In this document: piece by piece, positions 5,211 through 13,331 of the stretch
Layout of the letters: each line of letters opens with the position of its first letter
Position numbering within the stretch: position 1 is the stretch's first letter
Virus record (IMG/VR): IMGVR_UViG_3300007346_000279
Coordinates: 1 to 22,372 of that record
Reading direction: 5' to 3' (one strand)
DNA length: 22,372 nucleotides
Source: a virus
Notes under the pieces: generated by a model
Told to the model about the DNA's origin: nothing
The model's input: the letters and a program-made list of their open reading frames with translations, nothing else
Databases searched by the model: none
Translations under genes and position numbers: made by a program

Positions 5211-5713
5211 ACCACCACGAACTGACCGAATACCTGGCCGATCGCGAGGTCAAGTACCCCGAAGTGGCCGCTCGTATGATCGCGAATTGGATGCAGGGCG
5301 AATCACTAAAGGTGATCGCGGAACGGCAGAACATCGACCCCGGCGCCGCAGAGCGCAGGTTGAACCTTGCGGCGGTGGCGCTCGGATGCGCGGACCGGCA
5401 CAGGCTGCGCAGACTGTACGAGTTCACCGACGACGACACGGACGATCCGCGGGACGAGGTGCACGTGATGCGCGACCCGATCACGGATTATCCAGCGGCG
5501 CGCGACATGGCGCGCGCGGTCACGGCGCTGACGCTGCGGACGAATCGCAGTGTGTGGGGGTCGCCTGCCTCGGTGCGCGACGCGTTGCTATTCTCGTCAA
5601 TCCAGCACGCACAGCAGCGTCTCGACGAAATGCACCGCGCGGGGATCGTGAGGTTCGGTCGTCCGCTGGACAGCAAGGGACGCGTCCGATGGGGGGTCAC
5701 GCTGTGCGTGTAG
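5207..5713 (+). CDS. Putative HTH / winged-helix regulator, 168 aa
   Basis: ATG at 5207 overlaps the upstream stop (ATGA), with no clear ribosome site, so translation is probably coupled. Residues about 30-60 (SLKVIAERQNIDPGAAERRL) look like a sigma-region-4-like helix-turn-helix; an acidic linker with DDDTDD follows; the C-terminal third (about 115-168) has a helix, then AQQRLDEMHRAGIVRFGRP and a strand pair, as in winged-helix wings. This suggests two DNA-binding regions. A plausible target is the palindrome or iterons upstream of the operon, but nothing in the sequence proves it. No named family recognised. Confidence 0.6.
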   Translation: MNHHELTEYLADREVKYPEVAARMIANWMQGESLKVIAERQNIDPGAAERRLNLAAVALGCADRHRLRRLYEFTDDDTDDPRDEVHVMRDPITDYPAARDMARAVTALTLRTNRSVWGSPASVRDALLFSSIQHAQQRLDEMHRAGIVRFGRPLDSKGRVRWGVTLCV

Positions 5714-6591
5714 GATCATTGTTTAGCGGGATCGGCGGATTCGATCTCGGACTTGAGCGCGCGGGAATGTCGGTTGCGTGGCAATGCGAGATCGACCCCG
5801 ACGCCCGCGCCATCCTCGCGAAACACTGGCCTGAGGTGCCCTGTTATGGAGACATCCGATCGATCGACTGGTCGACCGTCGAACCCGTTGACATCGTGTG
5901 CGGCGGCTACCCGTGCCAGCCCTTCAGTCACGCGGGATCGCGTGCGGGCGAGTCTGACCCGCGCCATCTTTGGCCAGAGGTTGCCCGATGCGTGCGCCAT
6001 CTACGACCCCGATGGGTGCTACTGGAAAACGTCGCAGGGCACCTTTCATTGGGCTTCGGGGCCGTTCTCGGAGACCTGGCCGCGCTCGGGTACGATGCGT
6101 GGTGGGACTGCATACCCGCTGCGGCCCTCGGCGCCCCGCACCTACGCGACCGAGTGTTCGTCGTGGCGTGGCGAGCTACTGCCGACGCCAACGACGGTGG
6201 ACACGCGCACGAGTCCGCGGACAGGTCCGATCGAACGCACGAGCTCGGGCACGCTTCGCACGCGCACGAGCGACGGTCGCACGGCGATGTTATCGCTGGC
6301 GGATCTGGCGATGTTGGGCTGTCTGATTCCGACCCCGACCGCGTCAATGCACAAGTGCGCGACGATCTGCCCGTCAAATATTCAGCGATTCCACCAGAAA
6401 AGGATGCACACCGAGGGGGCGATCGGTGCGCTTGGATACCGCGGCAGGCTCCATCCCCAGTTCGTAGAATGGATGATGGGGTTCCCGTTGCACTGGACGT
6501 GCCTCGACTCCGAGGACTAGGCAACGCGATCGTCCCGCAGATCCCCGAACTACTCGGGCGGATCATCATGGAGGTTGAGCAATGCAGATAA
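5704..6591 (+). CDS. C5-cytosine DNA methyltransferase
   Basis: GTG at 5704 follows a GGGGGG ribosome site and overlaps the previous gene by 10 bases; 295 aa. Motifs are complete and in order: I, FSGIGGFDLGLERAG (7-21); IV, GGYPCQPFS with catalytic Cys71; VI, ENVAG (108-112); VIII, HLRDRVFVV (146-154); X, RGLGNAIVPQ near the end. It transfers a methyl group from S-adenosylmethionine to C5 of cytosine. No partner endonuclease is visible, so it is probably an orphan enzyme protecting phage DNA from host restriction. The target-recognition region (about 160-255) is low in complexity, rich in His, Asp, Ser and Arg, and poorly conserved-looking. Exactly there another frame looks protein-like (see the overlapping entry). 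Target site cannot be read from sequence. Confidence 0.9.
   Translation: MRVGSLFSGIGGFDLGLERAGMSVAWQCEIDPDARAILAKHWPEVPCYGDIRSIDWSTVEPVDIVCGGYPCQPFSHAGSRAGESDPRHLWPEVARCVRHLRPRWVLLENVAGHLSLGFGAVLGDLAALGYDAWWDCIPAAALGAPHLRDRVFVVAWRATADANDGGHAHESADRSDRTHELGHASHAHERRSHGDVIAGGSGDVGLSDSDPDRVNAQVRDDLPVKYSAIPPEKDAHRGGDRCAWIPRQAPSPVRRMDDGVPVALDVPRLRGLGNAIVPQIPELLGRIIMEVEQCR
5753..6520 (+). CDS. Possible overlapping gene in the +1 frame of the C5 methyltransferase
   Basis: An uninterrupted 255-codon frame lies wholly inside the methyltransferase gene. From about 5970 its product stops looking like a random shadow: CYWKTSQGTFHWASG, then FSETWPRSGTMRGGTAYPLRP, then two LPTPT/IPTPTAS repeats, then FVEWMMGFPLHWT at the C-terminus. 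As I recall, this arrangement (W-x-T-S-Q, F-S-E-T-W-P-R-S-G, PTPTA repeats, W-V-E-W-L-M-G-F-P-x-G-W-T) is common in phage proteins annotated separately or as methylase parts. The first ~75 codons look unconstrained. Such similarity can also arise passively, because conserved methyltransferase motifs dictate the other frame. The start is undecided (ATG 5753 or an internal start). Confidence that it is translated is low to moderate. Confidence 0.3.
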   Translation: MSARECRLRGNARSTPTPAPSSRNTGLRCPVMETSDRSTGRPSNPLTSCAAATRASPSVTRDRVRASLTRAIFGQRLPDACAIYDPDGCYWKTSQGTFHWASGPFSETWPRSGTMRGGTAYPLRPSAPRTYATECSSWRGELLPTPTTVDTRTSPRTGPIERTSSGTLRTRTSDGRTAMLSLADLAMLGCLIPTPTASMHKCATICPSNIQRFHQKRMHTEGAIGALGYRGRLHPQFVEWMMGFPLHWTCLDSED

Positions 6592-6860
6592 CCGACGACG
6601 AGATCGATCGATGGGCAGAGCGTGCGGCGATCATGGGATGCGAGGAATCCGCCGCGGTGCTCGTGTTCGGTGACGACGTGGACATGGACGCAGTGTATCG
6701 GGCGTGGGACGACTACGTGTCCCGAGTGCGGTGCAGTGCGTGCGAGGGCTCCGGGCTTGTCGACAACCCGCGGCGCCCGCGTCACGAGCCTCGGAACAAT
6801 AGCGGACTGTGGGACATGTCGTGTCCCGCGTGCGGTGGGATCGGGAGGGTTGACGAATGA
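6582..6860 (+). CDS. Small DnaJ-type zinc-ribbon protein, 92 aa
   Basis: ATG at 6582 lies inside the end of the methyltransferase gene (10-base overlap) with GGAGG about 11 bases upstream. The N-terminal 45 residues are helical and acidic (DDEIDRWAERAAIMG, then DMDAVYRAWDDYV). The C-terminal half has two CxxCxGxG-like knuckles, CSACEGSGLV and CPACGGIGRV, spaced about 25 residues apart, as in DnaJ-type zinc ribbons. Probable single zinc site with four Cys. Zinc ribbons in phage early operons often bind nucleic acid or host proteins; the partner is unknown. Confidence 0.75.
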   Translation: MQITDDEIDRWAERAAIMGCEESAAVLVFGDDVDMDAVYRAWDDYVSRVRCSACEGSGLVDNPRRPRHEPRNNSGLWDMSCPACGGIGRVDE

Positions 6861-7171
6861 AATGGACACGTAAGCGAATCCGAATCAATCAACGGCACCG
6901 CGAGCCGATCGAGGTCGACGGGTGGTTGTCACCGTCCGGTCGCTGGCACGTTCGACGCGCTCGTCGCGACTCGGATATGTGGATCGTGTCGCACGTGCCC
7001 ACGGGGCGCGCGGGGATGCGCCCGGTGGGACTGCTGCGAGATATCAAGCAGGCACTCGACGACGCGGACGCATCGATCGGAATTGTGACCAGTTACGAAA
7101 ACAACCGCGACTCTGCGCGAGACCTGCTCGCGCCGTATTGCGAGGACATCACTCGGAGGTTTGCACCGTGA
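6857..7171 (+). CDS. Unknown basic protein, 104 aa
   Basis: ATG at 6857 overlaps the previous TGA (ATGA) with GGGAGGG upstream. The N-terminal half is very basic (KWTRKRIRINQRHRE) with a beta-rich stretch including GWLSPSGRWHVRRARRDSDM; the C-terminal half is helical and mixed-charge. Basic charge suggests nucleic acid contact. No family recognised. Its end overlaps the GTG of the next methyltransferase. Confidence 0.7.
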   Translation: MKWTRKRIRINQRHREPIEVDGWLSPSGRWHVRRARRDSDMWIVSHVPTGRAGMRPVGLLRDIKQALDDADASIGIVTSYENNRDSARDLLAPYCEDITRRFAP

Positions 7172-8544
7172 CGGATACACTGATCACAGTCGGGGACTGT
7201 CTCGACACGTTGCGCGCGATGCCCGACGCGAGCGTCGACGCGGTCGTGACCGATCCGCCGTATGGACTCGGGCGCGAGCCCGACCCGCGCGAAGTGCTCG
7301 CGGCGTGGCTTGACGGCGCCGAGTATCAGCCGGGCGGGCGCGGATTCATGGGTAAGGCCTGGGACGCCTTCGTCCCGTCGCCGGTCGTCTGGTCGGAGTG
7401 CCTTCGCGTGCTCAAACCGGGCGGCCACCTGCTCGCGTTCGCGGGGTCTCGCACGTACGACTGGATCGTCATGGGCGTGCGGCTCGCTGGCTTTGAAGTG
7501 CGGGATCAATTGCTTTGGCTTTACGGGTCCGGGTTCCCGAAAAGTCTGAACGTCAGCAAGGCGATTGACCGCGCGGCCGGGGCGGAACGGGAGGTGGTGG
7601 GGAAAGCACAATCTTGGAACCGTCCCGAATCAACGGACGGGCACACCGCGCGAATGAACACAAGCCCAGGAATTTACGACATAACCGCACCCGCCACCGA
7701 AGCCGCTCGCCAGTGGAACGGATGGGGCACCGCGCTCAAACCCGCGCACGAACCGATCGTGCTCGCTCGCAAGCCGCTATCCGGCACCGTCGCGCACAAC
7801 GTGACGACGCACGGGACCGGGGCGATCAATGTGGATGGGTGTCGGGTGGGGAGTGAGGGCGGAGTCGGGCACGTAGTCGCACAAGGCGATCCACAGGCCG
7901 AAGGATGGGGAACCAGAAAGCCTGTATTTGACAACACAGTGCGCGGGAGATTCCCCGCCAACGTCCTACACGACGGATCGCCCGAAGTGCTCGCGGGGTT
8001 TCCGGTGACGTCGAGCGGCGTCTTTGCGTCTCGGAAGACGCGCGGGATCTGGTCGAGCGAGGCGGCAGAGCAGAGCGTTCGGGTAACGGGCGACACCGGA
8101 TCCGCCGCCCGATTCTTCTACCACGCCAAAGCGAGCCGCGCCGAACGCGAGCGCGGGTTGACGCACCGCGAGCCCGAGACGGTGGGCGACGGTCGCGCGG
8201 TCGCAGCTGACAACGCCTACCAGCGCGGCAAAACCGAGCGCCGCAACGTGCACCCCACGGTCAAGCCGGTCGCCGTTATGCGGTGGCTCGTGCGACTCGT
8301 CACGCCACCGGGCGGAGTCGTGCTCGACCCGTTCACCGGCAGCGGCACGACCGGGATCGCGGCGACGCTCGAGGGGTTCCGGTTTATCGGTTGCGAGCTC
8401 TCGCACGAATACGCCGACCTCGCACGCGGGCGAATTGCGCACGCGGTCGCGCACCCGCACGAATGGGACCCCGAGATCGATCCGCCCGCCGCTGACGAGC
8501 CCGACGCGGTGCCCGGTCAAACCTCACTTTTGGATCTGGTATGA
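7168..8544 (+). CDS. Beta-class amino DNA methyltransferase (N6-adenine or N4-cytosine)
   Basis: GTG at 7168 overlaps the upstream stop (GTGA) and follows CGGAGG; 458 aa. Catalytic motif TDPPYGLG (28-35, DPPY at 29-32) precedes the AdoMet-binding motif DPFTGSGTTG (387-396), the order of the beta class. Between them lie the LKPGGHLLAF motif (about 86-95), ALKPAHEPIVLARKP and NVHPTVKPVAVMRWL, standard in phage DNA methylases of the DNA_methylase_N4/N6 family. DPPY favours adenine N6. A Gly- and Thr-rich central insertion probably holds target recognition. It works with the C5 enzyme upstream as a second orphan modification enzyme. Site specificity is not readable. Confidence 0.9.
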   Translation: MTDTLITVGDCLDTLRAMPDASVDAVVTDPPYGLGREPDPREVLAAWLDGAEYQPGGRGFMGKAWDAFVPSPVVWSECLRVLKPGGHLLAFAGSRTYDWIVMGVRLAGFEVRDQLLWLYGSGFPKSLNVSKAIDRAAGAEREVVGKAQSWNRPESTDGHTARMNTSPGIYDITAPATEAARQWNGWGTALKPAHEPIVLARKPLSGTVAHNVTTHGTGAINVDGCRVGSEGGVGHVVAQGDPQAEGWGTRKPVFDNTVRGRFPANVLHDGSPEVLAGFPVTSSGVFASRKTRGIWSSEAAEQSVRVTGDTGSAARFFYHAKASRAERERGLTHREPETVGDGRAVAADNAYQRGKTERRNVHPTVKPVAVMRWLVRLVTPPGGVVLDPFTGSGTTGIAATLEGFRFIGCELSHEYADLARGRIAHAVAHPHEWDPEIDPPAADEPDAVPGQTSLLDLV

Positions 8545-10139
8545 TGTGGGGCGGACTAACCCCGCGAAAGTGGCAGGCGGCAGCGTTCGACGAGGTGTTG
8601 AGGCGATGGGACGCGGGCGACGACAGAGGACTGATCGTCGCGACGATGGGCGCGGGCAAGTCGGTTGCACTGGCGGAAGTCATCGCGCACACCGAGGGAC
8701 GCGTTGCGGTGACTGCCCCCACGCTGCGACTGGTCCACCAGTTAGCGGGCACGCTTGAGCGCCGCGGACTGGATGTCGGGCGAGTCTGCACCGGGCACCG
8801 AGACACCTCGCGACGTGTGACTGTCACGAGCTACGATCCGCGCAGCCTGTCGCACGTCACGGACTGCGACGTGTGGATCGCGGACGAGGCGCACCGAACG
8901 AACACGTGGGCGATCAGTGAGTGGCGCAAGTCGGTCGCCCCGTCGCGCTCGCTCGGATTCACTGCGACCCCGTACCTCGCTGACGAGGGCGACGCGCTGC
9001 AACTGTGGGCGGGCGTGTGGTATCACTACGACCTGACGCAAGCTGTGCGCGACGGTGTCGTGATGCTGCCGACCTTTGCGGGCGTGCGATGCACCGAGGA
9101 CGATCTTGTCGAGGGCGCCCGCGCTTGGCTTGAGCAGGTGGACGGATCGGGCGTGTTCTCGGCATCGACGCGGAGCAGCGCGGACGCGCTCGCGAGCGCG
9201 CTTGACGGTGTCGAGTCGTACCACAGCGGGCAGTCGCAGGCCGAGCGATCGGACCGACTGGCACGACTTGAGCGCGGAGAGATTCGCGCGATCGTGCATG
9301 TCGCGTGTCTCGTCGAGGGTGTCGATCTTCCGTGGCTGCGATGGATCGGCCTGACTCATCCGCGCGGGTCTCGGGTGGCGTATGCACAGGAGATCGGGCG
9401 AGTGCTGCGGACGTATCCGAGCAAGGATCAAGTCCTCGTGTGGGACCCGTTCGGGGTGGCGGACATCCACTCGTTGCACGATCCCGCGGCACTGTCTGCG
9501 GCATTAGAGGACATCGCGCCGGACATGGGACCGCCCGCGCAAGCGACCATGCAGATCAGGGACGGAATGATCACCGAGGTATACCGGCACATCGCAGACC
9601 GGATCGCACCGGATGATCTGCCGCTGCCGTGCACGCTGACCCCCGAGGGCGTGACGTTTGATCTCGACGGTGAGACGATCGAACTACCGTCCACGCAATA
9701 CGCGCCCCGACCACAAGATCCGCCTGACGTGGTATGGTTGCGGCACGTGCTAGACATCGGACTCGATCTCGACATCGCAGCGGGCACGCGATCGATCCCT
9801 GCTGTTATGTCGGACGACGAGGTTGCGATCAGAAACGCGGTTCTGCGACTACATGCCGCGGGACTGTGTCGCACCCTGCCCGAGCTAGTGCGCGAGAACG
9901 CACGCAAGATCAAAGCACAGCGGATTGACACCTATTTGCAGAGCGCCGCAAGCTGGCGGCAACTCGGGTGGCTGCGGCAGAAAGTGCGCGGTCGCGGGTT
10001 GCCGCTGCTGACCCGCCTCGCGTATGCTGCTGACCCGCCTCGCGTGTCCACGGTGTACGCGTGCGGACTCGTGCTCGGTTCGATGGAACGTGACAGTGAG
10101 ACAACGACGAAGATCGTGGAGGGGATAGGCAATGACTGA
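8541..10139 (+). CDS. SF2 DEAD/DEAH-box helicase
   Basis: ATG at 8541 (a second ATG follows at once) overlaps the methyltransferase stop; 532 aa. Q-like motif L-T-P-R-K-W-Q (6-11), Walker A ATMGAGKS (34-41), motif II DEAH (115-118), motif III TATP (141-144), motif V LVEGVDLP (257-264) and motif VI QEIGRVLR (283-290) are all present, as in the UvrB/RAD3/Res-type ATP-dependent helicases of phage replication modules. Residues 330-532 form an extra C-terminal region of unknown fold. Placed before the primase-helicase, it probably unwinds or remodels DNA at forks or at the origin. A near-perfect 20-base tandem duplication with period 22 lies near the 3' end (10004-10045). Confidence 0.9.
   Translation: MMWGGLTPRKWQAAAFDEVLRRWDAGDDRGLIVATMGAGKSVALAEVIAHTEGRVAVTAPTLRLVHQLAGTLERRGLDVGRVCTGHRDTSRRVTVTSYDPRSLSHVTDCDVWIADEAHRTNTWAISEWRKSVAPSRSLGFTATPYLADEGDALQLWAGVWYHYDLTQAVRDGVVMLPTFAGVRCTEDDLVEGARAWLEQVDGSGVFSASTRSSADALASALDGVESYHSGQSQAERSDRLARLERGEIRAIVHVACLVEGVDLPWLRWIGLTHPRGSRVAYAQEIGRVLRTYPSKDQVLVWDPFGVADIHSLHDPAALSAALEDIAPDMGPPAQATMQIRDGMITEVYRHIADRIAPDDLPLPCTLTPEGVTFDLDGETIELPSTQYAPRPQDPPDVVWLRHVLDIGLDLDIAAGTRSIPAVMSDDEVAIRNAVLRLHAAGLCRTLPELVRENARKIKAQRIDTYLQSAASWRQLGWLRQKVRGRGLPLLTRLAYAADPPRVSTVYACGLVLGSMERDSETTTKIVEGIGND
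10004..10045 (+). repeat. 20-bp direct repeat with 22-bp period inside the helicase gene
   Basis: The 20-mer beginning GCTGCTGACCC at 10004-10023 recurs exactly at 10026-10045. A period of 22 is not a multiple of three, so the two copies are read in different frames (LLTRLA, then AADPPR). Confidence 0.8.
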
Positions 10140-12576
10140 TCGGAAACTGTGGCACGCGTGCGGACTCGACGAGGCGACGCGAGGCGTGAAGCCTAAAGCG
10201 TCAGGGTGGTATACAATCCGATCGCCACTGCGACCGGACAAGCGCCCGTCGTTCGACTGTCGACCGGACGACACGGACGGCGGTGCGTGGCGAGATCACA
10301 GCACCGACGAATCCGGCAGTCTGTACGACCTCGCGCAGAGACTCGGGGTTGAGGCACCGACGAGCACGCCGCAGATCATGGGGTGGCGCGAATGGTGTCA
10401 CCGTCGACACCTCGACCCGGACCGCATCGCCGCGGAGTTCGAGATCGTCGAGGTCAAGCAGGGCCTGATCAGGTTCGGCACACCGTGCGGCGTGGACCGA
10501 CTGCGCGGACTGTCGACCGGTCCGTCCGAGCCTCGATGGGCTCGCAGAGGCGGGCGCGCGTGCGCGTACGGTCGCACGGGCGAGCCCGGTGATCTTGTGT
10601 ATCTCGTCGAGGGCGAGCCGTCAGTGTGGGCGTGCTGGCAATCGGGCGTCAACGCGGTGTGCGGTCTCGTCGGTGCGACGCAGGACATCAGCGCGCTGAT
10701 CCCCGCACTGCGAGATCGTGTCGTGCGTATCGCATACGATGCGGACGAGGCAGGCGAGAAGGGTGCAGAGAAGGCACGCGCGACGCTGCGGGACGCTGGC
10801 ATCGACTGCGAGATCGTGCGCCTCGACGGACCGAAGGGGTACGACGTGGACGATCTCCACCGAAAGGTGGGCGACGATGGGCTGGCGGGCGCGCTTCGCG
10901 CACTGGACCGCCCGATCATCCCCGAGGGATGGGCAGTCGAGGCGGGCGCGCTCGTGCGGATTGTGGACGACAGCAAGCGCGCGGCGGTGTGCGAGTGTCC
11001 GATCGCCGTTGTCAACTGCGGCGTGGACGTGGACACCGGGTTGCACACGTGGCGGATCAAGTGGCGATCGCACGTGCTAGACATCCCACGAGCGGACCTC
11101 GCATCGTCTCGCACTCTGACCCCGTGGTCCGGTCGTGGACTGCCAGTCGATCAGCACACCGCCCCGGAGCTAGTGCGATACCTGACCGCGTACGAGGAAG
11201 CGAACCGATCGCGCATCCCGCGGCACCGGTCCGCATCATCGACCGGGTGGTATAATGGAGCCTTTCTCGCGGGCACGATTCGCCACGGGGACGCCCCTGT
11301 CTACGCGGCAGGCGACCCCGGCACCGATCCGGGGATCGAGGCACTAGCGCCGCGCGGGTCGTTCGATACGTGGATCGGCGCAATGCGGCACGCGGTGCAG
11401 TCACCCGGAGTCCGACTCGCAATGTGCGGCGCGCTCGCGTCCACGCTGACGCAGTGGCTAGAGATTGACGCGGCGTGCATCGACATCGCGGGCACGACAT
11501 CGCAGGGCAAAACGTCCGCGCTTCGCGTGGCGCTGTCCTGTCTCGGGGACCCCGAGCCACTGACTCGCACGTGGGACACTACGCGGATCGCAGTCGAACG
11601 ACTGGCGGCACGGTCCCGCGGGATCACACTGGCCCTAGATGACACGATGCGCGCGCGCCGGATCGAGGACGTGCAGGGGATTGTTTACGACATCACGTCA
11701 GGCAAGTCGCGACTGCGAGGATCTGCCGGTGGAGGCATGCAGGCGTCACCGCCGTCGCACTCGTGGATTATCAGCACGGGCGAGGGTCCACTGGTCGAGG
11801 CTGCCCGCGGTGCTGGCGGACTGCGCGCGCGTGTGCTGACCGTGCGCGATCCGGTATGGGGTGCAGTCGGTCAGGACATGGGGCGGCAGGTGCGAGGCAT
11901 CGTCGCCACGGTGCGCGAGCATCACGGGCACGCGCTGCCGCGGTTCGTTGAGTTGCTGCGAGGGGCGAACCGTGACGAGCTGCGACGCAGACACGCGGAA
12001 TGGTGCGAGGTGTACTCCGCGCAATGTTACGCGCGATGGGCAGATCATCCGGTAGGCGATCGGATCTGTATGCACCTGGCGTCCCTCGCAGTCGTGGGCG
12101 AACTGTTGCACCGTGCAACGGGGTTGCACGATGCGGACAACTGGATAGATCGAGGCATCGCACTGTCAATCATGTCGACCGGAGCAACTGCGGACCGCTC
12201 GCGCGAGGCGCTGGAGGAAGCTGTGACAGGTGCGCAGATGCAGGCGGATCGGCTCGCTTCGCCCGGTGCAACGCAGATGCCGCCCGGTGGATGGATCGGT
12301 CGTGTGACGTGGGGCGATCACGGTCCCGAGTCGCTGGCCCTCGATGCTGGCTGGCTGCGCGATCATCTTCGGCGGCAGGGATACGCGGCGGACACAGTGC
12401 TGCCCGCGTGGCGCGAGCGCGGGTGGGTCGAGTGCGAGTCGTCCACGCGATACACGAAGCAGGTCAGGATCGGGCACGGTCGCGTGCGGTGTGTCGTGCT
12501 GACCGAAAAAGGGTTGACGCGCGCACTCGGGGCAGGTAGCAACGACGGACCGGCAGCGAATGGACTGCCGATCTGA
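10132..12576 (+). CDS. Primase-helicase: TOPRIM domain plus DUF927-like ATPase
   Basis: ATG at 10132 follows GGAGGGG and overlaps the helicase gene by 8 bases; 814 aa. The N-terminus (about 26-70) has SPLRPDKRPSF and a G-G-A-W-R-D...GSLYDLAQ stretch, the hallmark of the DnaG-type zinc-binding domain, but without its Cys/His ligands. TOPRIM follows: LVEGEPSVWACW (E160) and AYDADEAGEKGAEKA (202-215) plus YDVDD (237-241). The second half is a DUF927/SF3-like ATPase with Walker A GTTSQGKT (454-461) and Walker B-like LALDDT (500-505). A C-terminal winged-helix-like end (about 730-800) may bind DNA. It would combine primer synthesis and unwinding, the central replication enzyme of this phage. Confidence 0.85.
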   Translation: MTDRKLWHACGLDEATRGVKPKASGWYTIRSPLRPDKRPSFDCRPDDTDGGAWRDHSTDESGSLYDLAQRLGVEAPTSTPQIMGWREWCHRRHLDPDRIAAEFEIVEVKQGLIRFGTPCGVDRLRGLSTGPSEPRWARRGGRACAYGRTGEPGDLVYLVEGEPSVWACWQSGVNAVCGLVGATQDISALIPALRDRVVRIAYDADEAGEKGAEKARATLRDAGIDCEIVRLDGPKGYDVDDLHRKVGDDGLAGALRALDRPIIPEGWAVEAGALVRIVDDSKRAAVCECPIAVVNCGVDVDTGLHTWRIKWRSHVLDIPRADLASSRTLTPWSGRGLPVDQHTAPELVRYLTAYEEANRSRIPRHRSASSTGWYNGAFLAGTIRHGDAPVYAAGDPGTDPGIEALAPRGSFDTWIGAMRHAVQSPGVRLAMCGALASTLTQWLEIDAACIDIAGTTSQGKTSALRVALSCLGDPEPLTRTWDTTRIAVERLAARSRGITLALDDTMRARRIEDVQGIVYDITSGKSRLRGSAGGGMQASPPSHSWIISTGEGPLVEAARGAGGLRARVLTVRDPVWGAVGQDMGRQVRGIVATVREHHGHALPRFVELLRGANRDELRRRHAEWCEVYSAQCYARWADHPVGDRICMHLASLAVVGELLHRATGLHDADNWIDRGIALSIMSTGATADRSREALEEAVTGAQMQADRLASPGATQMPPGGWIGRVTWGDHGPESLALDAGWLRDHLRRQGYAADTVLPAWRERGWVECESSTRYTKQVRIGHGRVRCVVLTEKGLTRALGAGSNDGPAANGLPI

Positions 12577-12590
12577 TGGAGGTGTGAGGG

Positions 12591-13331
12591 ATGATCCACG
12601 ACTGGACCGCTGCGCAATACCACGCGCACGACGCGATCAGCGCGTCACTATTGAAGCGACTGCGACAGGGTGCGCCGCATTATCACGACCCGCGACCGGT
12701 CGGTGATTCGGCGCACAAGGGGACCGCAGGTCACGCGTTGATTCTCGACCCGGAGCAGTTCAACAACGAGGTCGTGATCCTGCCGGACATCAACCGCCGC
12801 ACGAAAGCAGGGCGCGAGGAATACGCGCAGTTCATGGAGGCGGCAGGCGATCGCGCGGTGATCACGCAAGCACAGTTCGACGACGCGCGCCGTATGCGGG
12901 ACGCGGTGCTTGATCACCCGTACGCGGGACCGTTGCTGCTGTCCGCGCGGACAGAGATCAGCATGACATGGGGCGACCGTAAAGCACGCGTTGACGCGGT
13001 CGCGGGTGACGTGCTCGTCGACCTAAAGACAACCCGCGACGCTGGACCTGCATACGCGCGATCGATCTTCCGGTACGACGTGCACTTGCAGCTTGCATGG
13101 TACGCGGACGCGCTGGCGTTGCACGACATCCCAACGCGTCACTGGATGATCGTGGCGGTCGACAATGTTGCGCCGTTCGGGGTGGCGGTGTACCAGTTGC
13201 CACCCGCGGCGATTGACGCGGGGCGCGCTGCATACGAGGGCGCGCTTGAGCTACTGCGGACGATGGGTCCGCGCGAGGACGGGTATGGACCCGATCCGAT
13301 CATGGTGGAGGTGCCGACATGGATCAAGTGA
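12591..13331 (+). CDS. PD-(D/E)XK exonuclease, RecE/DUF3799-like
   Basis: ATG at 12591 follows GGAGGTG; 246 aa. The N-terminus has Y-H-x-H-D-x-I-S-x-S-L-L-K and GTAGHALILDP (44-54), typical of RecE-type phage nucleases. Active-site motifs: E122 region, D135 in ARVDAV, and D144-L-K146 in VLVDLKTTRDA, with QLAWYADAL (167-175, the Q-x-x-x-Y motif) next. It would degrade 5' ends at breaks to give 3' single strands for the ERF protein encoded immediately downstream, the usual exonuclease/annealase pair. Confidence 0.85.
   Translation: MIHDWTAAQYHAHDAISASLLKRLRQGAPHYHDPRPVGDSAHKGTAGHALILDPEQFNNEVVILPDINRRTKAGREEYAQFMEAAGDRAVITQAQFDDARRMRDAVLDHPYAGPLLLSARTEISMTWGDRKARVDAVAGDVLVDLKTTRDAGPAYARSIFRYDVHLQLAWYADALALHDIPTRHWMIVAVDNVAPFGVAVYQLPPAAIDAGRAAYEGALELLRTMGPREDGYGPDPIMVEVPTWIK

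Noticed and set aside
5928-6869. Minus-strand open frame of 313 codons over the methyltransferase
   Set aside because: Ser/Arg/Pro-rich without recognisable motifs, unlike the +1 frame of the same region.
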